A DNA stretch of 43,768 bases from Psychrobacter sp. UBA3483 (GTDB lineage Bacteria > Pseudomonadota > Gammaproteobacteria > Pseudomonadales > Moraxellaceae). Position numbers and translations under genes: made by a program. The stretch spans positions 1-43,768 of the forward strand of contig NZ_DFQS01000067.1 of assembly GCF_002377905.1 (NCBI RefSeq). The letters are read 5' to 3'. The notes beneath the pieces were generated by a model. That model saw nothing but the letters and a program-made list of their open reading frames with translations, did not search any database and was not told where the DNA came from. Positions 35,056 to 43,672 of this stretch are shown one piece after another. Every line of letters starts with the position of its first letter. Position 1 is the stretch's first letter.

Positions 35056-35100
35056 TGCCAGTCATATAACTGATACTCATACAACTGCCACTCACATAAC
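35056..35100. repeat. Three 15-bp tandem repeats between hmuS and hmuT
   Basis: Units at 35056-35070, 35071-35085 and 35086-35100, consensus tgccactcatataac. The array is bracketed by 7-bp inverted repeats gcgatgc (35049-35055) and gcatcgc (35108-35114). Confidence 0.75.
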
Positions 35101-35200
35101 GGATAAAGCATCGCGGTTGTGTGAGCGCTTTTGGATAATTCATAAACGCCAATTGTACTATCAATCGGGTCGTTTTTACGTTAGCAAATTAGGAATGCGT

Positions 35201-36115
35201 ATGTCTTTTCAATTCTCAAAGCAGGTCACCACAAAGCAATTACCAAACCAACAATTAGCACAATATACAAAAAAAATAATAGCAAAAAGTTCTTTAACAA
35301 CAAGCTCATCTTTTAGCAGAGCAGCATTTAACATGACCATCATGATTGGAACAGTTGCCGTGCCATCGCTTTCCGCTCAAGCTTATGAGCGCATTGTCGC
35401 GATGAGCCCTGATGTTGCAGATATCGTGGTGGCACTAGGCGCGAGCGATAAATTGGTTGGTAAAGATGCGACCAATAACAACCCAGCGTTAAAAAACGTG
35501 CCAGCAGTTGGCACGCACCGCAATATCACCGCCGAGTCGGTTTTGGCCGTCAAACCAGATTTGGCGCTTGGGAGTTATATGGTACAGCCGGCGAGTATTT
35601 ATCAGCGTCTAAATGGACTAAAAGTTAAAGCAGTCAATGTCGCGCCCAAAGAAGAAGTCAGCACCTTTGCCAGCAGTATCAAATCCATCGGCAGTTATGT
35701 CGATAAAAAATCTGCAGGATCGCAGCTTGCACAGCGTTGGCAGGTAGCGATGAGCCCTAGGGCAAAAACCGGTAAGCGCTATCTGCTAAGTTATGATGGC
35801 CGTATCGTTGCAGGTAAGGGCACGGTAGGCGATGAGCTGATTCGGCGGGCGGGCGGGATAAATGCCGCTAACGTAGCGGGGTTAAAACCCATGTCACGTG
35901 AAGGTTGGCTGGCCGCTAAGCCCGATGTCATTATCATTGCCGATCATAATAAGGCGGTGGTTGGCGGGGTCAGTCAATTTAGTAAGCGTCCTGAGGTTGC
36001 GGCCAGTGCTGCTGGTAAAAGTGGCGGCGTCCATTTTTGGCCAGCCGATGATTTTTTGCGTTATCGCTTAAAGTCACCTGAGGTCTTAAAAAAACTCAAT
36101 GCACTTGCAAAATAG
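35201..36115 (+). CDS. hmuT: Heme ABC transporter substrate-binding protein HmuT
   Basis: Start chosen at ATG 35201 (304 residues): agga lies 6 bases before it, while the ATG at 35195 touches the agga. The frame is open from 35117. A cluster B/type III periplasmic binding fold is indicated by YERIVAMSPDVADIVVALGASDKLVGKDATN, VPAVGTHRNITAESVLAVKPDLALG, a long middle helix and KPMSREGWLAAKPDVIIIADHN. It carries heme from the receptor to HmuUV. Odd: about 45 polar residues precede the hydrophobic signal-peptide core (FNMTIMIGTVAVPSLSAQA), so the signal has an unusually long N-region. If this leads to poor export, a further start inside may be used. Confidence 0.9.
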   Translation: MSFQFSKQVTTKQLPNQQLAQYTKKIIAKSSLTTSSSFSRAAFNMTIMIGTVAVPSLSAQAYERIVAMSPDVADIVVALGASDKLVGKDATNNNPALKNVPAVGTHRNITAESVLAVKPDLALGSYMVQPASIYQRLNGLKVKAVNVAPKEEVSTFASSIKSIGSYVDKKSAGSQLAQRWQVAMSPRAKTGKRYLLSYDGRIVAGKGTVGDELIRRAGGINAANVAGLKPMSREGWLAAKPDVIIIADHNKAVVGGVSQFSKRPEVAASAAGKSGGVHFWPADDFLRYRLKSPEVLKKLNALAK

Positions 36116-36185
36116 CCTAAGCAAAATTTTGCACAATTAAGCAAATCTCTCACTGAATTTTTATCTACATAAAACGATACTTTTC

Positions 36186-37172
36186 ATGGCAAACACACTG
36201 ACTGCACCGATCTCCGCCCTATCAAGCAAGTACAAACACAGCCTTTATTATCTGGCGCCCGTTGCCGTAACACTGCTACTGATTTGGCTGGCGCTTGGTA
36301 TAGGCTTTGGCGACTGGTCAAGCCCCAATCATCTTGACGATACTATCTGGCAGCTGCGCTATCCGCGCGTGGCAACAGCACTGCTGGTTGGTATGGCATT
36401 GTCTGTCAGTGGAGCAGCGCTACAGGCGTTGTTTGAAAACCCGTTGGCCGATCCGAGCCTAATCGGAACGTCAGGTGGCGCAGCACTTGGGGTAGTGCTG
36501 GTATTGGCTTTAGGATTTGGTGGCGTTGGCATACCGCTTGCTGCTTTTAGCGGTAGTGTGCTGGTGTGTTTGTTTATTCTTGCTTGTCATCGGTTCTTGG
36601 GCGGCGGGCAGATGGGTCTGCTGATATTGGGATTTGTCATTAGTGCGTTCTGTGCCGCGGTGGTCAGCCTAATTTTATTTATGTCTGATGATATGGTGCT
36701 GCGCTCCGCGACCAATTGGCTGTCGGGCAGTATGGCAGAGGCGGGATTTGTACCACTGCGCTATGCGATCGTTTCTATGATCTTAGGGTTGGCTATTTTA
36801 TTACCCTTAGGTCGGCAGTTAGATGGGTTAATGTTAGGGGAGGCCGCGGCAAAATCCTTGGGTATCAAGGTGGGTCTGGTTCGTTGTTTAGTCGTGATTG
36901 CTTCGGCATTATTGACAGGGGCGGCGGTGTCCTTAGCGGGGGTCATCGGTTTTATTGGCATGATGGTGCCAAACCTGCTGGCTATTTTGTTTGGCGGCGG
37001 GCGTATGCGGCTGATGATTTGGTCTGGTTGGCTTGGGGCGATACTATTACTGCTCATTGATAGCACAGCGCGGCATGTTGCTTATCCGGCGGATGTGCCT
37101 GTTGGCATTGTTTTAGCGCTGCTTGGTGGCCCTTTCTTTATTTGGCTGTTTGTGCGCAGTAGCCGCCGTTAA
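36186..37172 (+). CDS. hmuU: Heme ABC transporter permease HmuU (FecCD family)
   Basis: A 328-residue inner-membrane permease with about 9-10 hydrophobic segments. FecCD/BtuC family marks are LRYPRVATALLVGMALSVSGAALQALFENPLADPSLIG (in two parts), GTSGGAALG, LGFVISAFCAAV, WLSGSMAEAGFV, GEAAAKSLGIKVG (cytoplasmic loop that meets the ATPase) and AGVIGFIGMMVPN. It forms the channel with HmuV. It starts 70 bases after hmuT and ends directly before hmuV. Confidence 0.96.
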   Translation: MANTLTAPISALSSKYKHSLYYLAPVAVTLLLIWLALGIGFGDWSSPNHLDDTIWQLRYPRVATALLVGMALSVSGAALQALFENPLADPSLIGTSGGAALGVVLVLALGFGGVGIPLAAFSGSVLVCLFILACHRFLGGGQMGLLILGFVISAFCAAVVSLILFMSDDMVLRSATNWLSGSMAEAGFVPLRYAIVSMILGLAILLPLGRQLDGLMLGEAAAKSLGIKVGLVRCLVVIASALLTGAAVSLAGVIGFIGMMVPNLLAILFGGGRMRLMIWSGWLGAILLLLIDSTARHVAYPADVPVGIVLALLGGPFFIWLFVRSSRR

Positions 37173-37187
37173 TTGATAGGAATAACT

Positions 37188-38066
37188 ATGCTTGATTCAT
37201 TTTTTCAAAGTGGACGCGGCGCTACGGCAGCAAAAACCGTGCGGTCAGTGCAGTCAATGCAAAAAGCGATTCAAAAAAGTAATATAAATAACGATAAGGT
37301 AAGCGAACTATTGTCGATGCAGAATATTCATATTTCGCATGGTCATAAAACATTGTTAAAAATAGACAAGCTCACCGTGCCAAGTCAAAAGCTGATCGCC
37401 TTTATCGGGCCCAATGGCGCAGGTAAGAGCACACTGCTGCATACGGTGTTGGGTCAACAGACGGGAGTAGCACTGAAGACCAATGGTCACATTACGATTG
37501 GTAGTCAGCCTATTAATACAGTCATACAGGACGGTCATATCGCTTGGGTTGGGCAACATGAGCGTTTTGAGCTGCCACTTACGGTGCTCGATTATGCGCT
37601 ATTGGGTGTGTCACCCAGTCTTACTTGGTATCAGCGGCCAAATCGTTACCATATCAAACGCGCGCAAACCTTGCTGCAAGATTTTGAGCTATCGAATCTA
37701 ATTAGTGCTCGCGTGCAAACCTTATCAGGTGGTGAAAAGCAGCGCTTGGCTATCGTACGGGCGTTGATGCAAGACACCAAAATCATGGTGTTTGATGAGC
37801 CGACCAACCATCTCGACATCCGCCATCAGCGTTTTTTACTGCATTATTTGCACAATCTGGTACATCAGCAGCGCAAAAGTATCCTCGTGGTTTTACATGA
37901 TTTAACCCATGCCCATCGCTATACCGATGAGGTGGTGTTACTAAACGGCGGACGAGTTATTGCCCAAGGCACGCCTACTGAGGTTATGACGCGCCAGCGA
38001 CTCAGCGCTACCTATAATGTCGATATAAAAGCGCATCAGACTGAAGATGGCTTGGTATTTGTGTAA
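37188..38066 (+). CDS. hmuV: Heme ABC transporter ATP-binding protein HmuV
   Basis: Taken from ATG 37188 (292 residues), with agga 7 bases ahead; a TTG at 37173 would add five residues. Walker A GPNGAGKST, signature LSGGEKQR, Walker B IMVFDEPTNHLD and switch His in VVLHDLTHA are all present. A 40-residue polar head precedes the usual start (LLSMQNIHISHGHKTLL) of the ATPase, so an inner ATG could also serve. It powers HmuU. It follows hmuU with 15 bases between stop and this ATG. Confidence 0.95.
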   Translation: MLDSFFQSGRGATAAKTVRSVQSMQKAIQKSNINNDKVSELLSMQNIHISHGHKTLLKIDKLTVPSQKLIAFIGPNGAGKSTLLHTVLGQQTGVALKTNGHITIGSQPINTVIQDGHIAWVGQHERFELPLTVLDYALLGVSPSLTWYQRPNRYHIKRAQTLLQDFELSNLISARVQTLSGGEKQRLAIVRALMQDTKIMVFDEPTNHLDIRHQRFLLHYLHNLVHQQRKSILVVLHDLTHAHRYTDEVVLLNGGRVIAQGTPTEVMTRQRLSATYNVDIKAHQTEDGLVFV

Positions 38067-38172
38067 ACTTTTCAACGAACTATTTGCTTGGGTTTGTATA
38101 AGAATTTAAGCACTTATTTCATAAAACCATGTCATATTGGCAAAACCTGTTATTATTCAATTCATATAGAAT

Positions 38173-38224
38173 AGTCTGTTTTAAATAGTTCCAATATAGC
38201 AGTCTGTTTTAAGTGGTCTGTTAA
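38173..38224. repeat. Repeated agtctgttttaa strings
   Basis: agtctgttttaa occurs at 38173-38184 and 38201-38212, with a shortened gtctgttaa at 38216-38224. They lie in the 410-base gap after hmuV, whose other content (38067-38172 and 38225-38338) I could not identify. Confidence 0.5.
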
Positions 38225-38338
38225 TAGGTTTGAAGGGTGAAATAGCTGGTTCCCTTGGGGTATAGCCTAGAATTCAAATCTTCACTAAGAACCATGCTGT
38301 GTTCCCATAAACCCTCTTTATGTCAAAAAGGATAACAT

Positions 38339-38380
38339 CTTAAATAGAGGTTGTGTAGGACCCCACAACCTCTATTTAAG
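38339..38380. terminator. 17-bp perfect stem between convergent hmuV and the reductase gene
   Basis: Arms 38339-38355 and 38364-38380 pair without a mismatch around an 8-base loop. No long T run follows on either strand (A/T-rich ends only), so it may be a bidirectional terminator or another structured element. Confidence 0.6.
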
Positions 38381-38476
38381 CTGGATTAATTTTAGTATCA
38401 CTGTGAACGACAGCAATACCAACAAGCGACTACTTGGTATAAATAATAGTCGTTAATACTTAATACCGACTATTCC

Positions 38477-39118
38477 TTAAGACTCAGAGACCACCGCATA
38501 ACGCTCGTTATGGTGTTTAGGCTGCTCAATCTCGTCAAGCATAGCAATAGCAAAATCAGCATAGCTGGTATAAGCCTCACCTTTGCTATTTACTAAAGCC
38601 ACATCGCTACCCGTATCATAACGGCCTGTACGCTTACCTTCTGCGTCGAATAGACCGCAAGGGCTTAGATAGACCCAATTCAAATCTGACGTACTTTGAA
38701 GCTCTTCCAAATTTTTGCGCATCTGTAATGCCGTATCTAAGAACTGAGCAGGAAAATCGGCTGATTCATGAACACGCTCGCTGCGGCTCTCATCAGTAAA
38801 CAAGCTACCACCACTACCGACAATAGCAAGGCGAGTATTAGCTTGACCTTTTAGCGCCTCAATCAACACATGACCTGCGCTTGCATGTTGCTCTTCCGTA
38901 CCAAAAGTCGCATTAAACGCATTAACCACCACATCGTATGGTGTCAAATCTGCAGGAGTTAGCGCAAAGATATCTTTTTCGACCACGGCGATCGGACTTT
39001 CTTGTGCTAATTTTTCTGGACTACGAACAATAGCGGTAACCGTGTGGCTACGATCTAAAGCTTCTTGCATAATCAAACGTCCAGCCTGACCCGTAGCACC
39101 GATAATTGCAATTTTCAT
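38477..39118 (-). CDS. NAD(P)-binding oxidoreductase (atypical SDR, NmrA-like)
   Basis: A 213-residue protein with a Rossmann fold: KIAIIGATGQAGRLIMQEAL (GxxGxxG, residues 2-21), AIVRSP for NADP phosphate, DVVVNAFNA and an IVGSGGSLF segment at the active-site strand. It is an atypical short-chain dehydrogenase of the kind often annotated as NAD-dependent epimerase or flavin reductase; typical catalytic Tyr-x-x-x-Lys is not seen, so the reaction is unknown. It is divergent from an Rrf2 regulator gene and the space between holds a perfect inverted repeat. agga is 7 bases ahead of the ATG. Confidence 0.85.
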   Translation of the reverse strand: MKIAIIGATGQAGRLIMQEALDRSHTVTAIVRSPEKLAQESPIAVVEKDIFALTPADLTPYDVVVNAFNATFGTEEQHASAGHVLIEALKGQANTRLAIVGSGGSLFTDESRSERVHESADFPAQFLDTALQMRKNLEELQSTSDLNWVYLSPCGLFDAEGKRTGRYDTGSDVALVNSKGEAYTSYADFAIAMLDEIEQPKHHNERYAVVSES

Positions 39119-39194
39119 AATGTATTCCTATTTATCAATAATGGGTATTGAAATATTGAGGTTAATATTGAAACAAATATTCAATAGTAATTGA

Positions 39195-39219
39195 ACCTGT
39201 AACTATTTAAGTTACAGGT
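39195..39219. promoter_or_regulatory. Candidate operator for the Rrf2 regulator
   Basis: Perfect 10-base arms (39195-39204 and 39210-39219) around a 5-base spacer, in the 258-base divergent region between the reductase (minus) and the Rrf2 regulator (plus). It lies 77 bases upstream of the reductase ATG, a fitting place for repression. Confidence 0.7.
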
Positions 39220-39376
39220 ATGATAAAATGAAGGCTCATTAAAGTCAACTAGTAATAATTATTGAAGAATTGTTGTCTTTTCATAAGAGTGTTTAGACCG
39301 TAAAATGTCAAAACTAGTGAGTTGCTCAAAATGTTATTCTGTAAGTTATTAAACAAATAAGTAGGAAAGAGGCGCT

Positions 39377-39805
39377 ATGTCTATTACGACACGTTTTTCA
39401 GTCGGGATTCATATCTTGGCGGTATTGGATATTTATCAAGACGAGGTAACGTCATCAAGCTTTATTGCTTCTAGTGTTAATACCAATCCAGCGGTGATTC
39501 GTAAGATCATGAGTCTGTTAAAAGCAGCAGGGCTGATTCATACACAAGCTGGAGTTGCCGGTGCGTGCTTAGCGAAATCACCAGAGCAGATTCCGCTATT
39601 AGCGGTATATGAAGCGGTTTATGCGGATAATAAGTCACAAGCGTTGTTTGATGTGCACCAAGATACCAGTGAGCGCTGTTTGGTAGGGATGCATATTCAA
39701 TCAGCGATTAATCCGATCTTGTATCGGGTAGAAGGGGCGTTAAGAGAAGAGCTAAAAAGTTCAACGCTTGCGGATGTGATTGAGCAGATTCGCAGTCAAG
39801 AATAG
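39377..39805 (+). CDS. Rrf2 family transcriptional regulator
   Basis: A 142-residue protein of the Rrf2 family. An N-terminal winged helix (ITTRFSVGIHILAVLDIY, SSSFIASSVNTNPAVIRKIMSLLKAAGLI) is followed by a dimer helix. Cysteines occur in GACLAKS and ERCLVGMH, with no three-Cys cluster for an iron-sulfur centre as in IscR, so it may be a YwnA/HypR-like redox sensor. agga and gagg lie ahead of the ATG. Divergent from the reductase gene it likely controls. Confidence 0.9.
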   Translation: MSITTRFSVGIHILAVLDIYQDEVTSSSFIASSVNTNPAVIRKIMSLLKAAGLIHTQAGVAGACLAKSPEQIPLLAVYEAVYADNKSQALFDVHQDTSERCLVGMHIQSAINPILYRVEGALREELKSSTLADVIEQIRSQE

Positions 39806-40344
39806 AGGGTTTTAGGGTATGTTTTATGATTTCTCATAACCGCGCTTATGGTAAACAAAAATAATCATCCAAAAGCTCACTGCATGTACACAACGAAGTA
39901 CACCGCGACTACCTAAATAACTCAATATACCGATATCATTAGCCCACTGCCAAAGGTTCGAGTCCTCACTAGGGTGCCGAACTCCTAGCATTAAAGCTCA
40001 TTCCATCAAAGAATATCAACTTTCTTGTAGAATTTATTAATCTAATCGTTATTTATTGATACCTTGGCAAAAAAAGTCTAATGTCTAACCTCGATTGATA
40101 ATAGAAGACTAGAAAAACCTGTCTATCAAAAGGGATAGACCACTAATATCATGGGGAAAATATTACTTGATCCATTTAGCTGTGATGCTAGGTGATAAAA
40201 TTTCATTCTTCCTCTTTACGGCTGGAATACTGTATAGCATATTTTCTTAACTGGATTATGACTTAGTAAGCTATAACAAACTCCAATTCCGGTAACCTAG
40301 CCCAACAATGAGTGGAGCTCATGTCAGAAACTTAATACTCATAG
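39806..40344. other. Intergenic region with a tRNA-3'-end-like stretch
   Basis: About 540 bases with no credible gene. At 39954-39966 the string aggttcgagtcct looks like a T-arm and is followed by tagggtgccg (about 39970-39979), like an acceptor end with CCA-like tail. No upstream D-arm, anticodon arm or 5' acceptor was found, so it is not a tRNA gene. It could be a chance match or a remnant. Confidence 0.35.
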
Positions 40345-40382
40345 CTCAAAAATTGTTGTTAGTACAACCTTCAATTTTTGAG
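40345..40382 (-). terminator. Terminator hairpin after the siderophore-interacting protein gene
   Basis: Arms ctcaaaaattg (40345-40355) and caatttttgag (40372-40382) pair perfectly over 11 bases, with a small inner ttgt/acaa stem. It lies 14 bases past the stop of the minus-strand gene. No strong T run follows on the minus strand. Confidence 0.6.
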
Positions 40383-40395
40383 TATAAATAGCATA

Positions 40396-41139
40396 TTATG
40401 CTAGATTTTTTGCATCTTTCTGCTTCTCAACTTTATGCTGGTCTTCCGTGCTATCGACTTTCCAATAGCTGGATATGTATAAATGCGTTTTTGGTATTGA
40501 AAAATATGTTTTAAAGTGATGGCGCAGGGCGCGCATACTATGAAATTCACATGCTGCCCACACCGCAGGCTGGCCTGCTAGCCACGTAAGCGTTTTAACC
40601 CTTTCAAGTAATGGGCTGCTTTCGGTATTTGGATGTGAGTTGATCACCCAGTGAATGTCAACGTTGTCTGGTTTTTTGAGTAGTTGTTTATCTGCTTCAC
40701 TGGTGACTTCAAGGACTGCATAGCCGCAGGCCTCAGCAGGTAGCTGGGCAAGATTGACGCTAATGGCTGGTAGCGCTGTCATATCACCAACCAATAAAAA
40801 CCAATCTGCCTCATTATTAATCAGCTTCTTTGGCCCTGGGCCGCCGACCAATATTTGCTCACCCACTTGGGCGTTACGTGCCCACATTGAAGCAGGCCCT
40901 TCAGCGTCATGCAAAGCAAAATCGACATCTATTTCATCCTCACGTTGTCCACTAATGGTATAAGTGCGCATCAGTGGCCGAGCCCCATGGTCTTGAGGAA
41001 ATATGAGTTTGATATAAGCGCTTTCTTGATCTTCTGGAAAGTCAAGCAGGCCAGTACCGCCAAGCGTGACGCGGTACATCTGTGGCGTGATGTATTTGGT
41101 ACGAACAACATTCAATGTTCTTGGAGCGGGTTTTGCCAT
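40396..41139 (-). CDS. Siderophore-interacting protein (FAD-dependent ferric-siderophore reductase)
   Basis: A 247-residue protein of the SIP/ViuB/YqjH family, which reduces ferric siderophores in the cytoplasm to free iron. The FAD-binding barrel has YIKLIFPQ, then MRTYTISGQ (the RxYT(V/I) flavin motif) and FALHDAEGPASMWARNAQVGEQI, with GPGPKKL. The NADPH-binding part has WFLLVGDMTALPAI and AVWAACEFHSMRALRHHF, ending in the SSYWK segment. All expected motifs are present and its length is typical. It starts 106 bases after the broken siderophore receptor on the same strand, so the two are likely one operon under the same Fur site. Confidence 0.95.
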   Translation of the reverse strand: MAKPAPRTLNVVRTKYITPQMYRVTLGGTGLLDFPEDQESAYIKLIFPQDHGARPLMRTYTISGQREDEIDVDFALHDAEGPASMWARNAQVGEQILVGGPGPKKLINNEADWFLLVGDMTALPAISVNLAQLPAEACGYAVLEVTSEADKQLLKKPDNVDIHWVINSHPNTESSPLLERVKTLTWLAGQPAVWAACEFHSMRALRHHFKTYFSIPKTHLYISSYWKVDSTEDQHKVEKQKDAKNLA

Positions 41140-41244
41140 TTTAATGCCTTTCTTAATTTAAGTGTTTTATTTTTTAAGTTATCAGTTTAGATAACGCCAG
41201 TATATAAAATGGACATTCTCTAGTAATGATAAGCTCTATATTGT

Positions 41245-43450
41245 TTAAAAGTTGGCCTTTAGACTGACGGACATCTGGCGCTCGGGTCCCATCCAGCAGT
41301 TATTACTATCGTAGCAAGTCCCGACATAGGTTTTATCAAACAGGTTATTGATACTAGCGCCAACAGTGAGCATCGGATTGATTTGATAGCTGCCACCAAT
41401 ATCTACCAATGTCACACTTGGCAGATCGTCTGAATTTTGCTTATCAAGTTGCATACCGTCTTCATAGCGAACGCCTGCATTGAGGGTCAATTTATCTGTG
41501 GCGTAATAGTCTGCCCACAGTGTCGCTTTATGTTTAGCGGTTTGTGCTGGCGTATTGCCAACCACGTCAGGGTTAAATTCATCTTCGGTAATCTCAGCAT
41601 CGGTATAGCTGTAGCTTGCAGCAATATCTACCCAATCACTTAGCATGTGGCTGCCTGAAACCTCGAAACCTTTAGAGGTAATTTCACCCGTTTGGGTTTG
41701 GCTTCTATAATTGATTTCATCAGCCACCACGACGTTCTTTTGCGTAATATCAAACACCGCCAACGTTCCTTGTGTGGCGCGATCTGGGGACAGATATTTG
41801 ATACCAGCCTCTAACTGGTCAGCGGTGGTGGGCTCAAATGCCTTATTAGTAATGAAGTTGCTACCGACAACAGGCTGAAACGACTGGGAATAAATAGCTG
41901 GCATAGGGTGATATACCATTATCAAAATCATAAATAGCAGCAAGACGACCACTGGTTTTTGAGGCATCATTAAAAACAGTTTCTTCACTAGGTGAACCTA
42001 GATAGCTTGATTTTTGCTCATTGGTACTTTCAAAATCGTCATGGCGTAATCCTGCGACCACTGTCAGATCTTGCCACTGCATCTCATCTTGTATATAAAA
42101 TCCCAGCTGGCTTTGTTCGATATCATCTTTCTGATAATAGGTATCCAATGGTAGCATGTCAGTACTAACTTGAGTAAAACTAGGTTTAGATAGATCAATA
42201 GGTAAATCTTCGCTGGCGAGCGTATCTCGATAAGTCGCCCTACTATCAGTTTCTTGATATTCCACACCGAATAATAAATTATGCGAGGTGTTGGCAGTAT
42301 CTAACTGATAAGCCAGCTGATTGTCGGTGGTCCAGTTGGTCATCGCCTCATCAGTGGTGTAGGCGCTACGCTTCAAAACCTTATCACTACTATCAATGAA
42401 CCCTCTATTATAGATATTACGTTGCTGCGCTTCGGCATCGGTATAGCGTAGGATATGCTTAAAAGTTAATTTGTCATTGATAGCCCAGTTGACAGTCACA
42501 CTTGGCATCAGAACTTCTTTGCTAAAATGATTCCATTCGTCTCCTGCGTAGGCATCACTGCCTAGCTTGCCATAACTGGCATTGTAGACTGTCCCAACAG
42601 CCGGCAGCGGAGTGGAAGGCACCATCTCTGGGTCGTCTTGATAAAAAAGATTGGCAAGAACGGAGATATCTTCTGTCGGTCGCCATTCAAATGACGGATT
42701 AATTAAAGTGCGTTCTTCTTCTGTGGTCTGCATCTGTCCCTCTTTTTTACGTTTTAGCGCCACCAAGCGATAATTAAGCGTATCTGAGATAGGGCCGGTC
42801 GTATCGACTGCCACTTCTTTGAGGTTTTGATTGCCAAAGCGCAACTGTACTTCAGATGCTTGGGTGTTTTTTGGCGTTTTGGCGACCTGATTGACCATGC
42901 CACCTGGAGCCGCGTAGCCGTAAAGTGAGGATGCTGGGCCTTTTAACACTTCTACCGCTTCAGTCGCATAAATGTCTACTTGCGGCATCAGGTTCCAAGC
43001 GCCGTCGTAGGGGAGGCGCAATCCATCATAAAAATTGGAATAAGTCTTAAAACCACGAATGTTGTATTCATCAAAAATAGATACCGTACCGCGGCTCTCA
43101 GTACTCACGCCGGGCTCATAACGTAACGCTGCATTGACACTGTCTGCTTGGCGTTTTTGTAATAATTCTTGATTGATTCTGCTATAACTTATTGGAGCAT
43201 CGTTAGGATCTAATGCAGTTTTGGTGCCTGTACTACGGTAGCTGTCAGCGTAAACCGTAATGGTATCTAAGGTCGTCGCTGGTGTCGAACTAACCGTAGC
43301 AATATTCTCATTTTTATTTTGGTCATCTTCAATACTATTTGCCGTTTCTTCAGCGTATGCAGTATGGCTAATACTCATTAATAAGCCAATCTTGACTGCC
43401 ATTCTTAATTGTTTTTTTCGGGCAGATTCGGAACGTAAAAGAGACGGCAT
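41245..43450 (-). pseudogene. TonB-dependent siderophore receptor, frameshifted by a 4-bp duplication
   Basis: Two frames, 43450-41861 and the later one that ends at 41245, join as one FhuE/FoxA-like receptor. N-terminal: signal peptide (ending AYA), TonB box-like DTITVYA, plug with RYEPGVSTESRG, YNIRGF, EVLKGPASSLYGYAAPGG. C-terminal: SNRSQ-type barrel strands to the last SVSLKANF. The break lies where SPYASY should continue with SQSFQPVVGSNF. The plus strand has aata twice in a row (41889-41896); with one copy removed the 2202 bases encode a continuous 733-residue protein. It may be a real mutation or a sequencing error. aagga is 7 bases ahead of the ATG, and a Fur box is upstream. Confidence 0.9.
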
Positions 43451-43519
43451 CGTATTTCCTTTCAGATAGAAGTAGATGAGGGTTTTGAGTTAAAAGATAT
43501 GAATGTTCAATACGGAAAT

Positions 43520-43550
43520 AATGATAACACTAATGATTATTGTTATCATT
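43520..43550. promoter_or_regulatory. Fur box upstream of the siderophore receptor gene
   Basis: Bases 43534-43548 (tgattattgttatca) match 12 of 14 defined positions of the 7-1-7 Fur palindrome. A weaker half overlaps upstream, and arms aatgataac (43520-43528) and gttatcatt (43542-43550) form an outer inverted repeat. About 80 bases before the receptor ATG, so iron represses this operon. Confidence 0.75.
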
Positions 43551-43672
43551 AAAAAAAGGTAGTTTTTTGCTTTGAATTTCATATTTTAAATATTAGCACT
43601 TAGTAGCGCCTCTAAATACTAATGATGGCTGCATTGAGAAAAGGTGCGAGTAATTGTTTAAAAACCTGGCAA

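Noticed and set aside
38236..38254. String resembling a conserved 23S rRNA core (atagctggttc)
   Set aside because: The match is about 11-13 bases and nothing on either side continues it.
41178..41195. gttatc / gataac inverted repeat before the siderophore-interacting protein gene as a Fur box
   Set aside because: Six-base arms only, poor fit to the 7-1-7 pattern.
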